A stretch of DNA of 64,000 nt from Actinernus sp. WN-2022 (GCA_030867875.1 JAOWCC010000577.1:71419012-71483011); one strand, 5' to 3'. Shown: positions 1 to 10,177, numbered from the stretch's first letter. Notes: generated by a model not told the origin, from the letters alone. Numbers and translations: made by a program.

Positions 1-2
1 TC

Positions 3-131
3 CGCGGAGATCATGAGCGGGCGGCCCTATGTGGTGAAATAAGACTCGGCTTTAGGACACAAAAGAAGTACGATAGGATCTGGCACCGCATTCGCGATTG
101 GATAGAGCAGGACGCCGCCGACAGCTGTTAA
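3..131 (+). CDS. VLTF3-like transcription factor, C-terminal fragment
   Basis: Only the last 42 codons lie in the window. The segment with aromatic and basic residues (KKYDRIWHRIRDW) aligns with the C-terminus of the VLTF3-like protein of element 2 (KRYVRIWKKICDMNEW), and in both elements this gene lies on the plus strand just before a minus-strand membrane-protein gene. The zinc ribbon expected further upstream cannot be seen. An AATAAA follows the stop at about 148. The identification rests on this short similarity and on gene order. Confidence 0.5.
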   Translation, partial: RGDHERAALCGEIRLGFRTQKKYDRIWHRIRDWIEQDAADSC

Positions 132-177
132 TAGGTTTCATAATGTAAATAAAACCGACCCCTTCCCCGCTCAATAA

Positions 178-768
178 TTAAATGAGTCTGTTTCGCAGTT
201 TTTCCGCTTCTTCCTCGTGAATGCGGGCTCTCAAGTCGGCCAGGGCATTTTTCGCGTCCCACATTTTTTGACGAATCGCCTGCCTCATCGCCTCGTATTT
301 GTCGAGCTCTGAGAGGATTAGTGTTCATGAACTCTTTGTCGTCAATTTTATTGTCCTGGAGGGCCTTAGAGACCAAATCGCGCACCGTGTTTAATTTAGC
401 CTTACCAAAAGCCAGCGTCTGCTCGTGCTTGATCAATTTCTGAGCGAGTCGCTTGGAAGCAGCGGTTGAAGAGACCGATATGAGCCCAAAGAGACCACCA
501 CCACCCCCAAGGGGACCCCAACCCCAACCACAATCCCGAGACCGGAAAGGCTGGTGGCTAGGCCGGAAACGCCGAGCACAACGCTCAGACTCCCGGTGAC
601 CACAGCGAGCCCGCCAAGAATAGCAGAGGCGCCTGAGTATTTCTTACGAATATCCGCGGAATCCTTTACAGCGTTCTCGAGGGAGGTCTGCACGTCACAG
701 ATTTTTTGGAGGCGAAACGTTTGCCCCTCATCATCGGAGGAGAGTGCGGGGTAAAGCTTAGTTTCCAT
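178..768 (-). pseudogene. Membrane and coiled-coil protein of Polinton, frameshifted
   Basis: The reading starts at the ATG complementary to 766-768, with TATATA at 773-778 just upstream. The N-terminal half (768-433) has a charged head and then a long glycine/valine-rich hydrophobic stretch that can form two membrane segments. The reading frame is then lost near 440 and again near 320, but the other frames continue with a helical, charged coiled-coil-like tail ending at a stop at 178-180. Position, strand and two-segment hydrophobic core match the 165-residue gene of element 2 at 31365-31862. Its role is unknown; a virion or host-membrane protein is an inference. Confidence 0.55.
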
Positions 769-816
769 AGCGGTATATAATATGTTCAAACAATTTTGAC
801 GGAGCCGTGCTCCTCC

Positions 817-1372
817 CTATGTTACCCAAAAGTTCTCTCCCTCAATACCGAAGGCGTATATCTGTACTTTCTGGGTAGTGGAGGAGTTGTGAGATAAGAC
901 ATACGACTGTACACCGGGCTCACTACCCGTCTCTAGGGTAGACTCCGAGTACCGCTGATTCACTTTCCCATCGATGACGCCCTGTTTGAGGCTGCTACTC
1001 CGAAATCTCCTCCGCACCAGAGGGTCGGACGGAATGACGGCCAGGGTCAGAAGGACTCCGGGAGGTGCGAAGATTTTTATTCTTAGAGTGTACGCCCGCC
1101 CTGCTCGCACGCCCTGGTTGATATCGTCACTAACAGGCAGGTGGAGAACCAGCGTTTCTTGGGTGATAGGAGGAATCCGGTCGATAGCGTAGAATGTTGG
1201 GTGCTTTGGCTCGAAACCATCGCTTGCGTAGGTCCCGTTGATCAGCTTCAGAGTCCCAGACGTTCCACGCCACAAGGATCTCTCCCGCAGAAACCCGAAG
1301 GCGTTGGAGGTGTGGTGGACCGTCCCGCTAACTTCCGCTTGCCTCGGTGGGCCCAGTGTTAAAGAGGCCCAT
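817..1372 (-). pseudogene. Fibre head-like protein of element 1, frameshifted near its start
   Basis: Most of the gene is an open frame of about 150 codons ending at 817. It is similar to the middle domain of the collagen-stalk protein of element 2: both share a segment of the form ETL-x-[LM]-x-[LI]-P followed by a YT-[LV]-R strand, and a later [YF]-[VT]-LSHN-x-S-x-T segment. Both look beta-rich. The likely start is the ATG at 1372, which overlaps the end of the ATPase gene by 14 bases; a frameshift near 1325 separates it from the body. No collagen repeats are present here. A receptor-binding or surface role is inferred from the partner with a collagen stalk. Confidence 0.5.
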
Positions 1373-2003
1373 GAAAGTTCCGTGTCACCCGTTTCATAGG
1401 CTTATCAACACAAAGGAAGGAGAATGGTCGACAGGTCGCTTTATTGTATTGTTCAGGTGTCACTCCAAGCTCGCTTCCAATACAGCTCCTCTCGCGTTTG
1501 GATGGGAAGTCTGCTATATAGTAATGCGAGCAATTTAACCGAATCGTCTTTGGGGTGGCGAAGAAGGTCTGCGCTAAGTATATCGGGCTACAGTTCTTAT
1601 GGTGGCCGCCCATGAAGTATTCCACAATGGGCTTCTGGTTCTTTTCCGTGATGAAGTCGTCGAAGATAACAACCTTCTGGGATTCTTGATCGAGGGCCTG
1701 TAGAGGTACGATATCGTCGATGTCGCTGCTACCCTCCAGAATGGGGTATCCAACCTCCTCACTTAACCCACTGAAAAGGGCACAAAGGTCGCGATACTTC
1801 TCTTGTTCGAGATTGCGGGCATACAGATATATCTTATCGTAGTACAAAAGCGGGGCGCGGAGCATGTGAATAAGCAAGTTCGTCTTCCCACCTCCCGAGG
1901 AGGCAGCGATAAGCATTCGGAAAGGCTCGCTAGGCATATAAGGGTAGAGCTGCTTATACTTCGTGATTGCGTCCTTCCGACCATCATAGTTCGGAATCTC
2001 CAT
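1359..2003 (-). CDS. Genome-packaging ATPase (FtsK/HerA-type, A32-like)
   Basis: The 214-residue protein has a Walker A motif ASSGGGKT at residues 34-41 and a Walker B strand VVIFDD ending in D115-D116. Both are typical of the A32/FtsK-HerA packaging ATPases of Polintons and other double-jelly-roll viruses, and the length is normal. It would pump viral DNA into the preformed capsid. The start is set by an ATG at 2003 with TATATATA (2007-2014) directly upstream. The frame is intact, one of the few undamaged genes of element 1. The 228-residue protein of element 2 at 33135-33821 is its counterpart. Confidence 0.88.
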   Translation of the reverse strand: MEIPNYDGRKDAITKYKQLYPYMPSEPFRMLIAASSGGGKTNLLIHMLRAPLLYYDKIYLYARNLEQEKYRDLCALFSGLSEEVGYPILEGSSDIDDIVPLQALDQESQKVVIFDDFITEKNQKPIVEYFMGGHHKNCSPIYLAQTFFATPKTIRLNCSHYYIADFPSKRERSCIGSELGVTPEQYNKATCRPFSFLCVDKPMKRVTRNFHGPL

Positions 2004-2018
2004 AGCTATATATAACTA

Positions 2019-2113
2019 AGCTGATTTTATTCCAGCTTAGCTGATTTTATTCCAGCTTAGCTGATTTTATTCCAGCCTAGCTGATTTTATTCCAGCTTAG
2101 CTGAACTTATTCC
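2019..2113. repeat. 20-bp tandem repeat in a divergent promoter region
   Basis: Four full copies and one partial copy of the 20-base unit AGCTGATTTTATTCCAGCTT (one base varies in the third copy) fill almost the whole space between the divergently transcribed ATPase (start 2003) and scaffold-like gene (start 2129). The unit contains the inverted ends AGCT...AGCT. It could be a bidirectional regulatory array or a simple minisatellite. Confidence 0.9.
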
Positions 2114-2128
2114 TTCTATAATATAGAT

Positions 2129-2950
2129 ATGGACCTCGAAGCTTTTCAGCTACATGCTCTTCCTCAGATAGAGGCGGGGCGGATGGTCAATCTTGTTCAT
2201 AGAACCTTAAAGAAGGAGGAACACGCCAGGCAAGATACTTATGAAAAACAGAAGAAAGCCTTTGAGCCCATCATCAAGGAACTCGAAGAGCTACGGGAAG
2301 AGGTCGAAGCCGCTGCGCCACCAGCGTTTGTGCCGGCACTGCCCGGGCCCCCAGCACAGCAAGCCTTACCCGCCCTTGCGGCACCTGTTGTGGATGCCGA
2401 CCCTGCGGCACCTGTTGTGGATGTCGACCCTGCGGAACTTGTTGTGGATGTCGACCACGGCTTCGTTCTCGAAGAGCTGCAGACGCTATCCGCGTTAGGG
2501 CTACCAACACCGAAGGAAGCCTTTCAACACGATGCTGAGCAGGAAGCTCGAGACGCCGCAGCACACATGAATAAAAAACTCGGTGGGAAGATGAGCAGTT
2601 TGAAGCTTGGTTCTTCGGAAAGAGAGGAAATTCAAAACACTCTCAAGATTACTAAAAGGTATATCAAGAGGATGGAGGCTATTCAGCAGGGTCGGGCGAC
2701 CCTACAGCCACAGCAGGGTGAAGGGGGACGACGCAAGCGGGGCGGGGCTATATACTATACCAGGCCTATATACTATACCGGGCCGGACGACCTGCTCGAT
2801 CGACTGGAGATTCTCGGGGGGTCCATAAAGGGCGGAAATACGAGTCGGCAAGTGAAGCAAGAGGTTTCTGACATAGCGCACAAGCTGCGCGACCTCGGGG
2901 AGGTTACCAACACCCAGCTCTCAGCCCTCTTGCGCGATTATGCGACTTAG
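2129..2950 (+). CDS. Scaffold-like / minor virion protein, coiled coil
   Basis: A 273-residue protein, not recognised as an enzyme. Residues about 30-70 are highly charged and helical (coiled coil). A proline/alanine-rich linker follows with a 30-base repeated unit encoding PVVD[VA]DPA (2379-2455). The C-terminal 60 residues, starting at a YY-x-x-P-[DN]-[ED]-L motif, match the C-terminus of the 386-residue protein of element 2 (31874-33034), so this is a conserved structural module. TATAATATAG stands directly before the ATG at 2129. Here the gene is on the plus strand between ATPase and penton; in element 2 it is on the minus strand on the other side of the ATPase. A scaffold or internal capsid role is inferred only. 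Confidence 0.6.
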   Translation: MDLEAFQLHALPQIEAGRMVNLVHRTLKKEEHARQDTYEKQKKAFEPIIKELEELREEVEAAAPPAFVPALPGPPAQQALPALAAPVVDADPAAPVVDVDPAELVVDVDHGFVLEELQTLSALGLPTPKEAFQHDAEQEARDAAAHMNKKLGGKMSSLKLGSSEREEIQNTLKITKRYIKRMEAIQQGRATLQPQQGEGGRRKRGGAIYYTRPIYYTGPDDLLDRLEILGGSIKGGNTSRQVKQEVSDIAHKLRDLGEVTNTQLSALLRDYAT

Positions 2951-2962
2951 AATATAGGCACT

Positions 2963-3690
2963 ATGGAACGCGCGCTCTACATCGCATCTGGGGCTCGGAT
3001 GAAAGTCGGGGTCTCTCGACCTGATAGCTTTACAATTAAATACACTCCCACCTTGCAACTTCCACCCGACATGATTCATTCGATAGCGCTCGATAAACTT
3101 TCTATGACATACTCCTGGCATAACATCACTCCTGTGTATCAAAACAACAGCGTGAAATACAGCCCCGACGGCGGCAATACCTGGACGAAGGTGGAGTTTC
3201 CGAGCGGTATGTATTCGTACGACGACTTGAACGACTCGATCCGAAGAGCATTTCCATTATCTTTGTCCTCACGAGTTACAAAGTGGTGATCGAGCTCGTC
3301 GGTAGGTATCAAATAGATCTCCAAGGGACGAAATTCTGTGAACTCCTAGGATTTGAGCCGAAGGTCATAACCAAAACCGAGTACGGAACGAAACTACCCA
3401 ACATCACCAACTCGATCGATTCTCTCCACATAAAAACTAATGCCATTTCAGATTCTCTGGTGAGCGGTGTGTCCGGCAATACGATCGCCGTCATCCCTAC
3501 GGACAATCTTCAGCGCTCTTACCCATTCTCGGTCGAGCCTAAGCGGGCACTCTTTACACCCCTGACGTCGAGTAGCATCAGTCACATGAGCTTTTTCGTA
3601 ACCGATGCCCTCGAAAGACCCGTAGACCTCAATGATATTGACTGGCATATGACGCTAATCTTGCGAAGCGAAAAATTAACACCGCCTTAA
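2963..3690 (+). pseudogene. Penton / minor capsid protein, broken
   Basis: Two overlapping frames (2963-3289 and 3283-3690) together match the 246-residue penton-type protein of element 2. The N-terminal part shares a [YS]-W-[YH]-NIT segment and a [PS]-G-x-Y-x-x-x-D-[IL]-N pattern. The second part shares LGFE-x-K. In Polintons this single jelly-roll protein forms the capsid vertices. The frame changes near 3280 and some 20 residues appear to be missing there. The ATG at 2963 follows AATATAGGCACT. The order penton, small basic protein, major capsid protein is the same as in element 2. Confidence 0.7.
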
Positions 3691-3697
3691 TATAGAG

Positions 3698-4018
3698 ATG
3701 CCTTATTATAACGAATATAAGAGGCGCTACGACCCCGGAGCAGGAAAGTTTATCTACAGGCATGTCCACGGTGAAGGCCTGTTTAATTCGCTGAAAAGTT
3801 TTGGTCGGCGCGCTTTGGGTAAAGCAGCCAGCGCCGCAGTCAAGTCCGCAGCCAAGTCCGCGACCAAAGCACCGACACAGACACCCGCGACCCAAGCGCC
3901 TCCACAGGCACCCGATGGCGGAGCTAAAATTGTTGAGCTTCTACGGCGCCCCACGGCGACGCAGTTGACTACGGCGGAGCGGATCAACCGCTTGCTGGAG
4001 GGTGGGAGAGTTTTTTAA
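3698..4018 (+). CDS. Small basic virion protein (core or cement-like)
   Basis: The 106-residue product has a tyrosine/arginine-rich start, a sequence VHGEG near residue 26 that resembles an adenain-type cleavage site, then a helical stretch rich in alanine and lysine (residues 40-70) and a proline/threonine linker. It occupies the same place, between penton and major capsid protein, as the 115-residue basic protein of element 2, whose start is also basic and followed by VIGGN. The family is probably a DNA-binding or membrane-active core protein comparable to adenoviral pVI/pVII/pX in logic; direct homology to these is not shown. AATATAGAG precedes the ATG. Confidence 0.5.
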   Translation: MPYYNEYKRRYDPGAGKFIYRHVHGEGLFNSLKSFGRRALGKAASAAVKSAAKSATKAPTQTPATQAPPQAPDGGAKIVELLRRPTATQLTTAERINRLLEGGRVF

Positions 4019-4048
4019 TTCATATGTATATATAGCGATAGCGTAAGC

Positions 4049-5327
4049 ATGGAATCGTATAGAAATCCGAAGTACGTTGAGCGATACGAGGATGCGGTCT
4101 TCGATTTGGAAACCCCGCTCGTTTCAGTCGTCGCTAACAACGCGTATCAGAAAAAAGTGGGTTATCGGTTCGTCGCTGATAATAGCGGAGAGGTAAACCC
4201 TTTCGATTGGTACAATGCCCGCTTCGTGATCGATTTTAAAGTGGTGAAGCTGGCTGATGGTAGTATTATAGCCGTCGATGATCACAACGGTATAGTGAAC
4301 GGCTCGCACAGTTTTGTCCACGAGCTATCCGTTAAAGGAAACGGAATGCAGCTGTACGACTGTCAATCGGTCAACCACGCCGTGAACGTGAAGAACCTTC
4401 TCGAGTATAGTCGGGAGTACGTAAAGACGACCGGCACAAACACATTCTTCTACTTGGATACCAGTCCCCACGCCGAAGAACGAGTGGCGCAAGCTAACTA
4501 TAATAAAGGTTTCGCCATGCGGAAGGGCGTGTTGGGCGCGTCATCCACGGTGAGCACCGAAATCCCACTCAACCGTTATGCCTTCTTCGACGCTCTCGAG
4601 GACCAGCTGCTCCCCAACATGAAGATGGGGCTCGGTGTGGTGCTTGAGAGCGACGCCCACTTGATATAGCAGGCTGCGGATGCCTGTCGCGTAGTCGTCA
4701 CGAAGTTCCAGCTGTGGGTCCCACGACTAGTCTTCAACGCGGCTGAACGGCATTTACACGAGTCAGTTTCTGAAGCCGCATAAGTGGTCCTACCTCCGGG
4801 AAATGATCGAGCGCTCGAACTCCTCTCGTCAACAAACTGGAGCGTTCAAGATCACGTCTGGTATTAGTAGCCCCCGGCATGTGTTTGTATGGATTGCTAA
4901 CGATGCCACTCAGGACAGTCAAACGGCTAACCCCTTCCTGTACAACACGTTTTCCGTGGCGAATGCCCGGACCCTCTCTAGTTGTTATCTCGAGGTTGGA
5001 AATGGGAATCAGTACCCTGAGTATGAGTACACCCCCTCGACCGATATGACTCGGGTGTTCCGCGACGTCCTGAAGTACAGTTACGACACGAACAATTACG
5101 CCGGTGGAACGCTACTGACGCGGACAAATTTCGGGGGCATTTTTCCCGTATTATATTTCGACCTCCGCCACCAGAAGCCGGATCTGAAAGACGGCACGAC
5201 CAAGTTGACGTTCAAGTACAAGCTTTCGGCTGGAACCAACGCAGACTACAGTGTATACGTCCTCGTCCTCTATTGTCAGGACGTCGAACTCCTGCAATCA
5301 AGTGGTAAGTTGTTAGTTCGGGCGTAA
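4049..5327 (+). pseudogene. Major capsid protein (double jelly-roll hexon), one stop and one frameshift
   Basis: The frame from 4049 runs 206 codons to a TAG at 4667-4669. It continues in the same frame after that stop, then shifts near 4740, and ends at 5327. Total coding length is about 425 codons, normal for Polinton hexon-type proteins. The C-terminal part aligns with the 472-residue major capsid protein of element 2 at its last strand region (x-Y-x-VYVLVLYCQD against YYVYAVILSD). GTATATATAG at 4026-4035 lies upstream of the ATG. The protein would form the icosahedral shell. The stop could be read through only by chance; the copy is taken as dead. Confidence 0.75.
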
Positions 5328-5349
5328 ATGGTTTTCTATAAGTATAGTC

Positions 5350-5832
5350 ATGGCATACATTGGGTACAACTTCAGTTTGTCCCCTGGACAGAAGAAGAAA
5401 ATCACTAAGGCCTATCAGAACCGCGCCCCCGTCACGTTTCGTTTGGCACATGGGCAGCTCTCAGGCTCTGATACGATCCTGTTGACGCAACGACAGGTGA
5501 CCCGGCTTGAGAAAGCCAAGCGATCGGGCAAGGGGTCTCAGATCGATATTAGCACGACTCAGATCCGTCAACAGACGGGGGGTTTCCTGGGGGTGCTGCT
5601 GCCAACCTTAGCTCGCTTAGGCGCCGCGGCTCTTCCGTGGCTCACCAAGGCGGCCGTCCCACTAGCTACCGGCGCTCTTTCTGGATTGGCCAGTTGGGGG
5701 GTCAACAAATCACTCCGAAAAGGGGATGGGCTATTCTCGGTCCCCAACGCCAAGGTGGACAAACTCATTCAGTACCAACAGTACCTTACCACAAGTACCA
5801 ACAGTACCTTACGAAAGAATTGGAATTTGTGA
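5350..5832 (+). CDS. Core-type protein 1 of element 1, 3' end disturbed by retrotransposon
   Basis: The first about 140 residues are a virus protein. Residues 1-75 are a small basic domain with the order [LS]S-x-x-Q-K-x-x-I...LT-x-x-Q, also found in both core-type proteins of element 2. A QTGGF motif follows, then a long hydrophobic alanine/leucine stretch, probably membrane-active. The last 10-20 codons run into the retrotransposon that starts near 5815. TATAAGTATAG precedes the ATG. The paralogue that should follow is found, without its N-terminus, beyond the insertion at 8776-9065. Confidence 0.6.
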   Translation: MAYIGYNFSLSPGQKKKITKAYQNRAPVTFRLAHGQLSGSDTILLTQRQVTRLEKAKRSGKGSQIDISTTQIRQQTGGFLGVLLPTLARLGAAALPWLTKAAVPLATGALSGLASWGVNKSLRKGDGLFSVPNAKVDKLIQYQQYLTTSTNSTLRKNWNL

Positions 5833-8471
5833 GAAGGCATGACCTTGAACTAACTGCGGAAGGTGTAGAATCCTGTTGGATTGAGATCATACGAAAAAGA
5901 CAAAAGAATATTATAATTGGCTGCATTTACCGACACCCACATAATGACCGCAAACATTTTCTCGAAATCTTAAAAGTTAAGCTTGAGTACTTAAACAGTA
6001 AAGGACAAGAAATTTTCTTGCTCGGAGACATAAACATAAACTTCCTAAAATACAACGTTGATAACCAAACATCTGATTTCCTTGACATGATTCTAGATTT
6101 AGGTTTCCTGCCAATTATTACAAAGGCGACACGAATCACTGATCATACCTCGACTTTAATAGATCATATTTACACCAACATTCCACAAAAAGTATTAAAA
6201 GCAGGTATTTGTTTAGCTAATATCTCTGACCACCTTCCTATATTCTGCACGGTCGCGAATAAGCTACCCGTGACAGACGATTTACGATATTTTAGAGATT
6301 TTTCGAATTTTAACGATGACTTATTTTTGAATGACGTAGCGGACACGGATTTCCAAAGTCTTGTAAGTGACAATAATGTTAATAACAGCATGAATAGAAT
6401 CGTTGAAGCGCTTCAAACAATAACTGATAGGCACGCTCCGATACGTAAAGTATCTAATAAAAAGAAAAAACAATTTAAAAAACCATGGATATCTCATGCT
6501 TTACTGGTCTCGATAAGGAGAAGACAAAAACTTTTTAAAACCCACTTTTTAAGTAATGATCCAACAAAAGTAAAGATGTATAAAGCATATAACAACAAAT
6601 TAAACAAAGTTAAAGAAGCCGCAAAAACGAACTATTTTCGCGCTCAATTTAATTTAAATAAAGAAAACTTAAAAACAACGTGGAAGTTGATTGGAATGAT
6701 AACAAATCGGAAAAATATTAACTCGCAAACAACGATAAAGAAGCTTCTCTACAAAAATAAATGTTATACTGATAAGGCTAGCATTTCTCATCAATTAAAC
6801 ACACATTATATTAATGTTGGCAACGATCTAGCTAGTAAGCTTCCACCAAATGATGATAATCCAACAAAATACATTAATAGATCCTTCCAGAATAGTTTTG
6901 TATTTCGTGGCATTTATGCACATGAAGTCTACGATGCAATTATGGGACTTAAACTAAATAAGTCATCAATTGGTATCCCCCCATCATGCATTAAACTTGC
7001 CCGTGAACATATATATGAAGCACTAACAATAATTTACAATCAATCCCTTCTTCAAGGAATTGTACCGGATATCCTCAAAATTTCTAAGGTAACGCCTGTC
7101 GATAAAGGAGGGGAAATTACTAATCCAGCCAATTTTCGTCCTATTTCGACTTTATCAGCCTTTACTCTAATGTTTGAAAAACTAATATACAAGGAACTTA
7201 TTAATTACATTGAAAAACAAGAAATTCTCTTTGAATTCCAATTTGGATTTCGCAAAGGCCGCTCGACATCCCAGGCTATAACAGAAATTGCAGATAACCT
7301 AAGAAAAGCGATTGATAATAACTTGTATACTTGTGGAGTGTTCTTAGATTTTTCGAAAGCATTCGACACTGTTAACCATGGAATACTACTAAATAAACTA
7401 GAATCCTATGGCATTAGAGGCCTACCCTTAAAATGGTTCACAAGTTATTTAACGAACAGGCAGCAGTATGTGTCTCTAGGAAATGTCGACTCCCCCAAAC
7501 AAACAATGATCTGTGGCATCCCTCAAGGTAGCTCTCTAGGACCACTTTTATTTTTAATTTACATCAACGATATACCGAATTGTTCTGATGCCCTAACATT
7601 CAAAATATTTGCGGACGATACAAATGTATTTGCATCGGCTAAAGATTTAAAAAGCCTAGAAAATTTAATGAACTCTGAATTAAAAAAGGTCAAAGAATGG
7701 TGTGACATAAATAAGTTATCTATTAATCTATCGAAAACTAATTTTATGATCATAAAGTCAGCTAAGAAAAGGGACATGAATATTGATATCAAAATATTGA
7801 GCTCTGATGGATCGTGCCACTCCTTGAAAAGAAAAGACCACATAAAATATCTAGGAGTCATGATTGACGATACAATGTGTTGGAAATACCATATATCATA
7901 TGTATCTTCACGTATTTCACAAAACACAAGTATTATATCCAAGCTGAGGCACTATTTATCATTGACGCAACTAAAGCAAATTTATTACAATCTTGTTTAT
8001 CCATACATCTCATATGCGATATTAGCTTGGGGCAGCGCTTATAAAACCAATTTACAAAAAGTACAAACAAAGCAAAACCATGTCGCAAGATTAATATTTT
8101 TTGCCACATTGTATGGTAGAAATACTGAAAGTGCTCTCCCACTGCTAAATATCTTAGATATACTTACAGTTCACAATGTTTACCATCTCCACGCATTAAA
8201 ATTTGTTCACCTCTGGCACAAAGGTCAATTACCTAACTTGTACGATAATTTTTTTCAATATGCCAGCAATGTCCACAGTTATAATACGAGATATGCAGCC
8301 AAACAAAATTTATATAAATCAGGCGTGAGAACAAACATAGGAAAACAAATGATTTCATTCATGGCAATTGACCTTTGGCGAAATCTCCCAGACCACCTCA
8401 AAAAATTAAATGTATTTTCTTTCTCAAAAAGCATAAAACAGTATTTATTGTCAGACCAATACTCAAAATAA
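5815..8471 (+). pseudogene. Retrotransposon ORF2: endonuclease end plus reverse transcriptase
   Basis: The open frame has lost the first part of the endonuclease/exonuclease/phosphatase domain but keeps its later motifs: a GDIN segment near 6025 and SDHLPI near 6220. The reverse transcriptase follows with the finger motif FRPIS (7135), a palm motif FSKAFDTVNH (7350), the GIPQGSSLGPLLF segment (7516) and the catalytic FADDT at about 7606. The thumb and C-terminal region run to the stop at 8469-8471. The frame is intact although the element is 5'-truncated, which suggests a fairly recent insertion into the already degrading Polinton. Confidence 0.88.
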
Positions 8472-8775
8472 ATATCTATAATTCCTCAAATTATTATTTA
8501 TATTTTTGAAATTAATATTCAAATTCTTAGAGTTTTCCCAGTAATCTAAACTAGTTTCTAAATTTCCTTCCCGATTTCCTTTCTCCTATTATAATTGCTA
8601 ATTAACAAGGCTGGAGGCTAACTCGAGAACTTCACAGTTTATTTAGCCTCCAGGCTCAAATATTATTTAATCTGTATTGCCCATCACATTGTATATATAT
8701 ATTAGTTATTTTTCTTTTTTATATTGTATACATGTCATTGTAAGAGCAATAAAGTTTGATTGATTGATTGATTGC
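5815..8775 (+). mobile_element. 5'-truncated non-LTR retrotransposon (CR1/L2-Jockey-like) in the core-protein genes
   Basis: AT-rich sequence abruptly different from the flanking GC-rich virus genes. It codes for the end of an apurinic endonuclease domain and a full reverse transcriptase. It ends with a short AT-rich 3' UTR, an AATAAA (8749) and a (TTGA)n tail at 8756-8775. A repeated tail instead of poly-A is typical of the CR1/L2/Rex group. No clear target duplication was found; the left junction lies in a short tandem of AGTACC-containing units (5770-5815). Confidence 0.85.
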
Positions 8776-9065
8776 AGGAGCCAATTCTTCAAGCGCTGAA
8801 GTCAGGTTCTGGCGTACAGGTTCAGCTCACCCGGAAACAGCAGGGCGGATTCCCAGGCACATTGCTGGCAAGTATCGGCATCCCCTTGGTCCTCAAAGCG
8901 CTGACGGGGCGGGGAGGCCTTCAGGTGGATCCCGCTTCTCTGACCAGTGCTCGGCCCACTTACTTACCTCCACCGCAGCAGGGCGGTAAAAAAAGTGGGT
9001 GCGGGTTGATCCTAGGCAAGCACAGCCCGTTCAACGGTATTCCGATCTTGGGCGCTATCCTCTAA
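8776..9065 (+). pseudogene. Core-type protein 2 of element 1, N-terminus lost at the retrotransposon
   Basis: The frame resumes directly after the retrotransposon tail. It contains QQGGFPG followed by a hydrophobic stretch, and ends with GLILGKHSPFNGIPILGAIL, which is nearly the C-terminus of core-type protein 1 of element 2 (GLILGPNSPFKGIPLLGAIL). The QGGF motif, membrane-like stretch and hydrophobic end are shared by the pair. No start codon of its own remains. The protease gene follows with no gap. Confidence 0.6.
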
Positions 9066-9482
9066 CCAATCTTGATTTACATAGGCTCGTAGACGCGTAC
9101 AAAATTAAAAACTTTCGGTGGGTGTTCAGCAGGGATAGCCTACCCGACGCGCCTAAAGCACGAGAATGTGGGATCGTGAATCTTGATGCAGTGAGTGGTC
9201 CTGGGACACACTGGGTATGTTATCGTATTGTCAAAGGAAGTCCCGCCGAGTATTTCAATTCGTTCGGGCTTGAAATGCCGGAGGAGGTCAGTGAGTACCT
9301 CAGCCCTTCGGTGCTCTATAGTGGCGATGAGCTCCAAGAGCGCTCTTCCGTGCTGTGCGGGTGGTGGTGCTTGTACTATCTCATAGAACGGCAGAGAGGC
9401 ACATGCACCCATGCTCGAGGTGATTCACAACCCAGCGCTTGGAGACAATCATGCCTTCATCAAAGCTTACTTCGGACTTTAA
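9066..9482 (+). pseudogene. Adenain-like cysteine protease (C5/Ulp1-type), broken
   Basis: The catalytic histidine is in GPGTHWVCY (about 9200-9230), the glutamine in LQERS (about 9330) and the cysteine in VLCGWWC (about 9352-9372). The acidic residue usually found in the F-D-SFG segment is Asn here (YFNSFG). No in-frame ATG lies between the stop of the previous gene and the catalytic His, so the start codon seems lost. A frameshift near 9405 precedes the true end at about 9482. The enzyme would mature virion proteins at GG-type sites. The intact relative is at 39788-40207. Confidence 0.75.
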
Positions 9483-9514
9483 AAAAACGTGTTTTTTTTC
9501 GTGAATGATATAGG

Positions 9515-10177
9515 ATGGCTTCGTACTGTGTGAAGGAAAGGAAGCAAACTCAGACCGTCCCGGGGTCCGAGACCTTGGTGACCACTAAAACTGGCCGGAC
9601 AAGAATGAAATCTGTTTGTGCGAGCTGTGGAGCGGCGAAGTCCAGGTTTGTCTCCACGAAAGCCGGTGGGGCCCTCGGTGCGGAACTTTTCGAGGCTGGT
9701 GCAAAAGCTCTCTGGCAGATGGGGAAAGCAGGGATCAAGAGCGACGCGGCGAAGAATATGGCTTCGAACTACATCAAAGGGATGGCGGGCCAGCTGATCG
9801 ACCAGGGCGTCTCCCAGACCTTGGACAAGCTGGGCAGCGGGGTCGACATCCACAAACAGATTCTTAAAATAGCGCCAAAGAAGGGATTCGTGCTCCCGGG
9901 GCACCACTACACCGGCCCTGGTAATCCTCTGGAGAAGCAAGTCCGATGGGCGCTCGACGGTACGATCCTTCAGGTTCTTCAACCACCTACAGGTAAGACT
10001 GATGCGGTGGCTATGCAGCACGATGTTGATTACAGTGTTTGTGACAAGAGCGCCAACAAGCTCGCTTGCAAACACACAGCCGACCGCAAAATGGTCAAGG
10101 CCTTAGATGCCATCCCTTGGAAAGAGCAACAATGGGGACATGCCCTTGCCCGTAACATGATTCAATCCAAACAGTAG
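9515..10177 (+). CDS. PLA2-domain virion protein with N-terminal zinc-ribbon-like motif
   Basis: A 220-residue open frame starting at an ATG directly after GATATAGG. The N-terminus (YCVKERK...CASCG) resembles the small DUF5679-type ribbon, but the second cysteine is replaced by Glu, leaving three. After a linker with TKAGG comes a parvovirus-type phospholipase A2 core: a calcium-loop motif YTGPGNPL and a catalytic HDVDY. The protein would cleave membrane phospholipids during entry, as VP1 of parvoviruses does (family knowledge). It lies between protease and integrase as in element 2 (40224-41084). The frame is intact. Confidence 0.8.
   Translation: MASYCVKERKQTQTVPGSETLVTTKTGRTRMKSVCASCGAAKSRFVSTKAGGALGAELFEAGAKALWQMGKAGIKSDAAKNMASNYIKGMAGQLIDQGVSQTLDKLGSGVDIHKQILKIAPKKGFVLPGHHYTGPGNPLEKQVRWALDGTILQVLQPPTGKTDAVAMQHDVDYSVCDKSANKLACKHTADRKMVKALDAIPWKEQQWGHALARNMIQSKQ

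Noticed and set aside
5637..5814. N-terminal extension of the retrotransposon ORF
   Set aside because: The frame is open by chance through the viral core-type gene; the retrotransposon part begins near 5815.
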